Assembly (NCBI RefSeq): GCF_003789055.1 | Contig: NZ_ML119085.1 | Span: 124,001 to 188,000, forward strand | Origin: Histidinibacterium lentulum | GTDB taxonomy: Bacteria; Pseudomonadota; Alphaproteobacteria; Rhodobacterales; Rhodobacteraceae | Direction: 5' to 3' | Length of the DNA: 64,000 bases | Shown here: piece after piece, positions 61,270 through 64,000 of the stretch | Layout of the letters: each line of letters opens with the position of its first letter | How positions within the stretch are numbered: the first letter of the stretch is position 1 | Translations under genes and position numbers: made by a program | The notes under the pieces: model-generated | Told to the model about the DNA's origin: nothing | The model's database searches: none | The model's input: the letters and a program-made list of their open reading frames with translations, nothing else

Positions 61270-62261
61270 GTGACGGGGCCTCTCTGGGAGCGGGCCGGAG
61301 CGGGGCGCGGCCGGCGGGCATGGATCAGCTTGTAGCGTGGATCGGCACCGAGGGGCGTCACCTCCGCGAACAGCGCGTCGAGCGCGGCCTCGTAGGGCAG
61401 ATGGCGATTCGCCACAAGCCAGAGCGACCCATGGGGGGACAGCATCCGCGCCGCTGCGGAGATGAAGGCCCGACCCAGGTCCGGGTCAGGGCGCCGGCCA
61501 GGGTGAAACGGCGGATTGCACAGTACCGCACCCGCCGCGGCTTCGGATTTCCAGGTGCGCGCATCGGCCCAGTGAAACCGCGCGCGCGGATCCGCGATAT
61601 TGCGCCGCGCGGCGTCCAGCGCATCGGCCTCGGCCTCCACCAGATCGACCCTCTCCACGCCCGCCTTTTCCAGCGCCCGCGCGGTGAGATAGCCCCAGCC
61701 CGCGCCCAGATCAACGACATGCCCGGGCAGCGTCCCCGGCAGGTGATCCGCCAGCAGCCGCGATCCCGGGTCGACCCCCGCCTCGCTGAAGCCCCCTGCT
61801 GCCGTCACGAACCCCTCGGGGCCGGGCCGCGCCGCGGGGCTGCGCCAATCCCCGAAGGCATCGCTCCGAGGGGCGAGAAACGCGCGCCCGTGACCGCGCG
61901 TCACCGCCGGCAGCTCGCCCAGCCGGGCCCGCACCGCCTTCCAGAGCGCATCGACGCCGTCCGTCTTCTGCCCGTCCACAAAGACCGGCCCCTGCGCCAC
62001 GGCGCGCGCGAAGAGGTCCTGCGCAAGCGCCCGCGAGCGCGGCACGATGAGCACGGAGGATGCCGCCTCCGGCCACTCACGTCCCGCCGCATAGCCCCGC
62101 GCCGCCCAGGCCTCCACGTCGGGGCGAAAGCCCGACACCACGACCGCCCTCTCCGGGCCGAACGGCAGCTCGAGATCGGCGGGCGGGCGCACCACCGCGA
62201 CCGCCCCTTCGGGAAGCGCAAGCGGGCCGCTCAAGGCAGCCTCGAGGCGTGGCGCAGCCAT
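61266..62261 (-). CDS. rsmC: RsmC-like 16S rRNA methyltransferase
   Basis: This 331-residue SAM-dependent methyltransferase has an N-terminal pseudo-methyltransferase half and a C-terminal catalytic half with VVDLGAGWGYLTARAL (SAM loop), and NPPFHPG, the N-P-P-F motif that methylates a base amine. It likely makes m2G1207 in 16S rRNA. The C-terminal YEAALDALFAEVTPLGADPRYKLIHARR is family-like. It lies 16 bp after clpS on the same strand and is coupled to the SDR gene. Confidence 0.87.
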   Translation of the reverse strand: MAAPRLEAALSGPLALPEGAVAVVRPPADLELPFGPERAVVVSGFRPDVEAWAARGYAAGREWPEAASSVLIVPRSRALAQDLFARAVAQGPVFVDGQKTDGVDALWKAVRARLGELPAVTRGHGRAFLAPRSDAFGDWRSPAARPGPEGFVTAAGGFSEAGVDPGSRLLADHLPGTLPGHVVDLGAGWGYLTARALEKAGVERVDLVEAEADALDAARRNIADPRARFHWADARTWKSEAAAGAVLCNPPFHPGRRPDPDLGRAFISAAARMLSPHGSLWLVANRHLPYEAALDALFAEVTPLGADPRYKLIHARRPRPAPARSQRGPVT

Positions 62262-62277
62262 CCGCCCGTCCCCGCGC

Positions 62278-62619
62278 CTATTCCTTTTCCATGGTGCACT
62301 GCAGCGGATGCTGGTGGCGCTGCGCGAAATCCATCACCTGCGCCACCTTCGTCTCCGCGATCTCGAAGGAGAACACGCCCACGACCGCCAGGCCCTTCTT
62401 GTGCACCGTCAGCATCAGCTCGAAGGCCTGGGCATGGGACATTCCGAAGAACCGTTCCAGCACATGCACGACGAATTCCATCGGCGTGTAGTCGTCATTG
62501 AGGATCAGAACCTTGTAGAGCGGCGGCTTCTTCGTCTTCGGACGCGTCTCCAGCTTGACGCCGGTGTCAGACCCACCGCCGTCCTCCTTGTCCGCCATCA
62601 TGAAGATGTCAGTGGGCAT
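62278..62619 (-). CDS. clpS: ClpS, adaptor for ClpAP protease
   Basis: This 113-residue adaptor delivers N-end-rule substrates to ClpA. The core starts [52 protein letters not shown], with the Asn-Asp-Asp pair that binds N-degrons and the His of the binding pocket. The acidic, Lys-rich N-terminal tail is usual. It is divergent from the HAD gene over about 84 bp. Confidence 0.95.
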   Translation of the reverse strand: MPTDIFMMADKEDGGGSDTGVKLETRPKTKKPPLYKVLILNDDYTPMEFVVHVLERFFGMSHAQAFELMLTVHKKGLAVVGVFSFEIAETKVAQVMDFAQRHQHPLQCTMEKE

Positions 62620-62703
62620 CAGCTGCTCCGGCCTCCGGCTCTCGCGTTGCTCTGTCTCGGCCCCGTAATATATGCGAAGCGCGCTTCAAGGAAAGTGGTT
62701 CCC

Positions 62704-63408
62704 ATGTCCCGACCCGCACACGACCCTCCGGTCTGGACCGTGGGCTTCGATGCCGACGATACGCTCTGGCACAACGAGCGCCATTTCCGCCTGACCCAGG
62801 ACCGCTTCGCCGAACTGCTTGCCGATCACGCCGGACGAGACCATCTCGAAGAGCGACTCCTCGCGGCCGAACGCCGCAACCTCGGACATTACGGCTACGG
62901 GGTTAAGGGATTCACCCTGTCCATGATCGAAACCGCGATCGAGGTGACCTCCGGTCGGGTGCCGTCCGAGGTGATCGCCGACATTCTCGCCGCAGGACGC
63001 GAGATGCTCTCCCACCCGATCGAGTTGCTGCCCCATGCCCGCGAGGCGGTGGAAGCGCTTGCCGGGCGCGCGCGTCTGATGCTGATCACCAAGGGCGACC
63101 TGCTCGACCAGGAGCGCAAGCTGGCGCAATCCGGCCTTGGAGAGCTTTTCGATTCGGTCGAGATCGTCTCGGAAAAGACGGCGCAGACCTACGGCCGGCT
63201 CTTTGCCGGCGCGGGACGGGCGATGATGGTCGGCAATTCGCTCCGCTCCGACGTGCTCCCCGCTCTCGAGGCAGGGGCCTGGGCCGTTCATGTTCCGCAC
63301 GAGATCACATGGGCACTGGAACGGGCCGCCCCGCCCGAGGCGCACCCCCGCTTTCATCGCATCGCCGATCTCGGGGCGCTGCCCGACCTGCTGCGCCGGC
63401 TCGGCTGA
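62704..63408 (+). CDS. HAD-superfamily hydrolase
   Basis: This 234-residue phosphatase-like protein has motif 1, GFDADDTLWHNE, with nucleophile Asp16 and acid-base Asp18, and motif 2 in LMLITKGDL. Motif 3 is the Lys in the region of VSEKTAQTYGRLF, and motif 4 is VGNSLRSDV. The cap is inserted after motif 1 (type C1). The substrate is unknown. ATG 62704 gives the usual N-terminus; AAGGAAAG lies upstream. No gene follows before 63656. Confidence 0.88.
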   Translation: MSRPAHDPPVWTVGFDADDTLWHNERHFRLTQDRFAELLADHAGRDHLEERLLAAERRNLGHYGYGVKGFTLSMIETAIEVTSGRVPSEVIADILAAGREMLSHPIELLPHAREAVEALAGRARLMLITKGDLLDQERKLAQSGLGELFDSVEIVSEKTAQTYGRLFAGAGRAMMVGNSLRSDVLPALEAGAWAVHVPHEITWALERAAPPEAHPRFHRIADLGALPDLLRRLG

Positions 63409-63655
63409 CCGGCACTTTTTCTTCGCTGGCTGCCCTTGTTTCGCCACATTCGCCGATGTTGCGCAGCTGACCCAGAGTCGCCACCAGATCTTCGTGCCCT
63501 TCATGAAACAGGTGATGCAAGGCACCTTCATGCGGGGCTTTTTGACGGGGCAAGGTCGTGCTAGCGTTTTGCCATAAGATTGACGTACCCGGCATCAGAT
63601 CGGGGCGCATGAGGCAGGCACCGGGTCATCCCGGTCGCAGACAAGGGCAGATGAC

Positions 63656-64000
63656 GTGATCGCACGAACTGGGCGCCCCGCCCGAACGGGGATTCTTCTC
63701 CTTGCCGTCCTCCTTCTGGCGGCGCTGACACCTCTCATGGGCCGTGCCGCGCCCTGGGCCGCCATGGTCATGGATGCCCGCTCCGGCGAGGTCTACCATT
63801 CGGACAATGCCGATACCTCGCTGCATCCGGCGTCGCTGACAAAGATGATGACGCTCTGGGTCGCCTTCGAGGCGGTGGAACGCGGCGAGATCACCCTCGA
63901 CACGATGGTGACCATCCCGCGCGAGGCCGCGGCCGAACCGCCCTCGAAGCTCGGCCTCGTGGCGGGCCAGCAGATCCGCTTCCGCTACCTGCTGCGCGCC
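63656..64000 (+). CDS. D-alanyl-D-alanine carboxypeptidase (N-terminal part)
   Basis: This gene runs off the right edge; 115 codons are visible. It starts at GTG 63656 (an ATG three codons back is followed by a stop), with AAGGG upstream. A signal peptide or anchor (residues 12-33) is followed by AAMVMDARSGEVYHSDNADTSLHPASLTKMMTLWVAFEAVERGEI. The Ser60-x-x-Lys63 catalytic motif of peptidase family S11 (DacA/DacC/DacF) is in ASLTKMMT. It would trim pentapeptides in periplasmic peptidoglycan. The SxN and KTG motifs are outside the window. Confidence 0.9.
   Translation, partial: MIARTGRPARTGILLLAVLLLAALTPLMGRAAPWAAMVMDARSGEVYHSDNADTSLHPASLTKMMTLWVAFEAVERGEITLDTMVTIPREAAAEPPSKLGLVAGQQIRFRYLLRA

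Overview
The window is a very GC-rich chromosomal segment from an alphaproteobacterium of the Rhodobacteraceae (Rhodobacter/Roseobacter group). The reasons are the glnD-murJ-trpS order, an HvrA-type H-NS protein, the ethylmalonyl-CoA pathway genes ccr, ecm, mch and mcl2, interleaved sdh and suc operons, a divergent hemC/hemE pair with a PpsR/CrtJ-like site, an Irr-type iron box and a LuxR/LuxI pair. I saw no phage, insertion sequence, transposase or CRISPR array. It reads as stable core chromosome with small accessory pieces.

Layout. 0-10 kb: the end of glnD, murJ, a rhomboid homologue without catalytic residues, trpS, small metabolic enzymes, uspA, an NfuA-like Fe-S carrier behind an Irr box, tsaB and rimI. 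10-16.3 kb: a BMP-type nucleoside ABC transporter (binding protein, double ATPase, two permeases) and a trimeric purine nucleoside phosphorylase, with a HicA/HicB-like pair between the binding protein and the ATPase. 16.8-22 kb: TauE/SafE and its TIGR02186 partner, a RecD-like helicase, luxI, luxR and a 70-codon reading frame overlapping luxR. 22-27 kb: ccr, plsB and ecm. 27-29.5 kb: hvrA, deoD and a DUF1989 gene.

29.5-52 kb is a central-carbon block. The sdhCDAB operon, with two small lipoproteins between sdhA and sdhB, lies beside a mcl2-NnrU-DUF1737-mch operon, then mdh, sucC, sucD, sucA, sucB, a cupin/glycosyltransferase/MAPEG insertion, lpdA and rpe. Ethylmalonyl-CoA assimilation of acetate yields glyoxylate, propionyl-CoA (to succinyl-CoA) and malate, so ccr, ecm, mch and mcl2 feed the TCA steps encoded next to them. 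The sdh and suc promoter regions carry the same regulatory signature: two TGTGATCACA-type palindromes exactly 21 bp apart.

52-64 kb: an NsrR-like Rrf2 regulator behind an FnrL-like box, tRNA-Met, a D-2-hydroxyacid dehydrogenase, an MFS carrier, hemC facing hemE, an amidoligase plus class-I glutaminase-like pair after hemE, hemF, an SDR lacking the catalytic Lys, rsmC, clpS, a HAD hydrolase and the start of a D-Ala-D-Ala carboxypeptidase.

Most notable for follow-up: the twin operators shared by sdh and suc; a hairpin that pairs the whole Shine-Dalgarno of luxI; GTAG-headed REP elements, one supplying the stop codon of a phosphorylase gene and one forming a 24-bp inverted repeat between sucC and sucD; the amidoligase/glutaminase pair; and the HicAB-like pair whose toxin frame lacks its expected start codon. 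All identifications are by reading; no database search was run.
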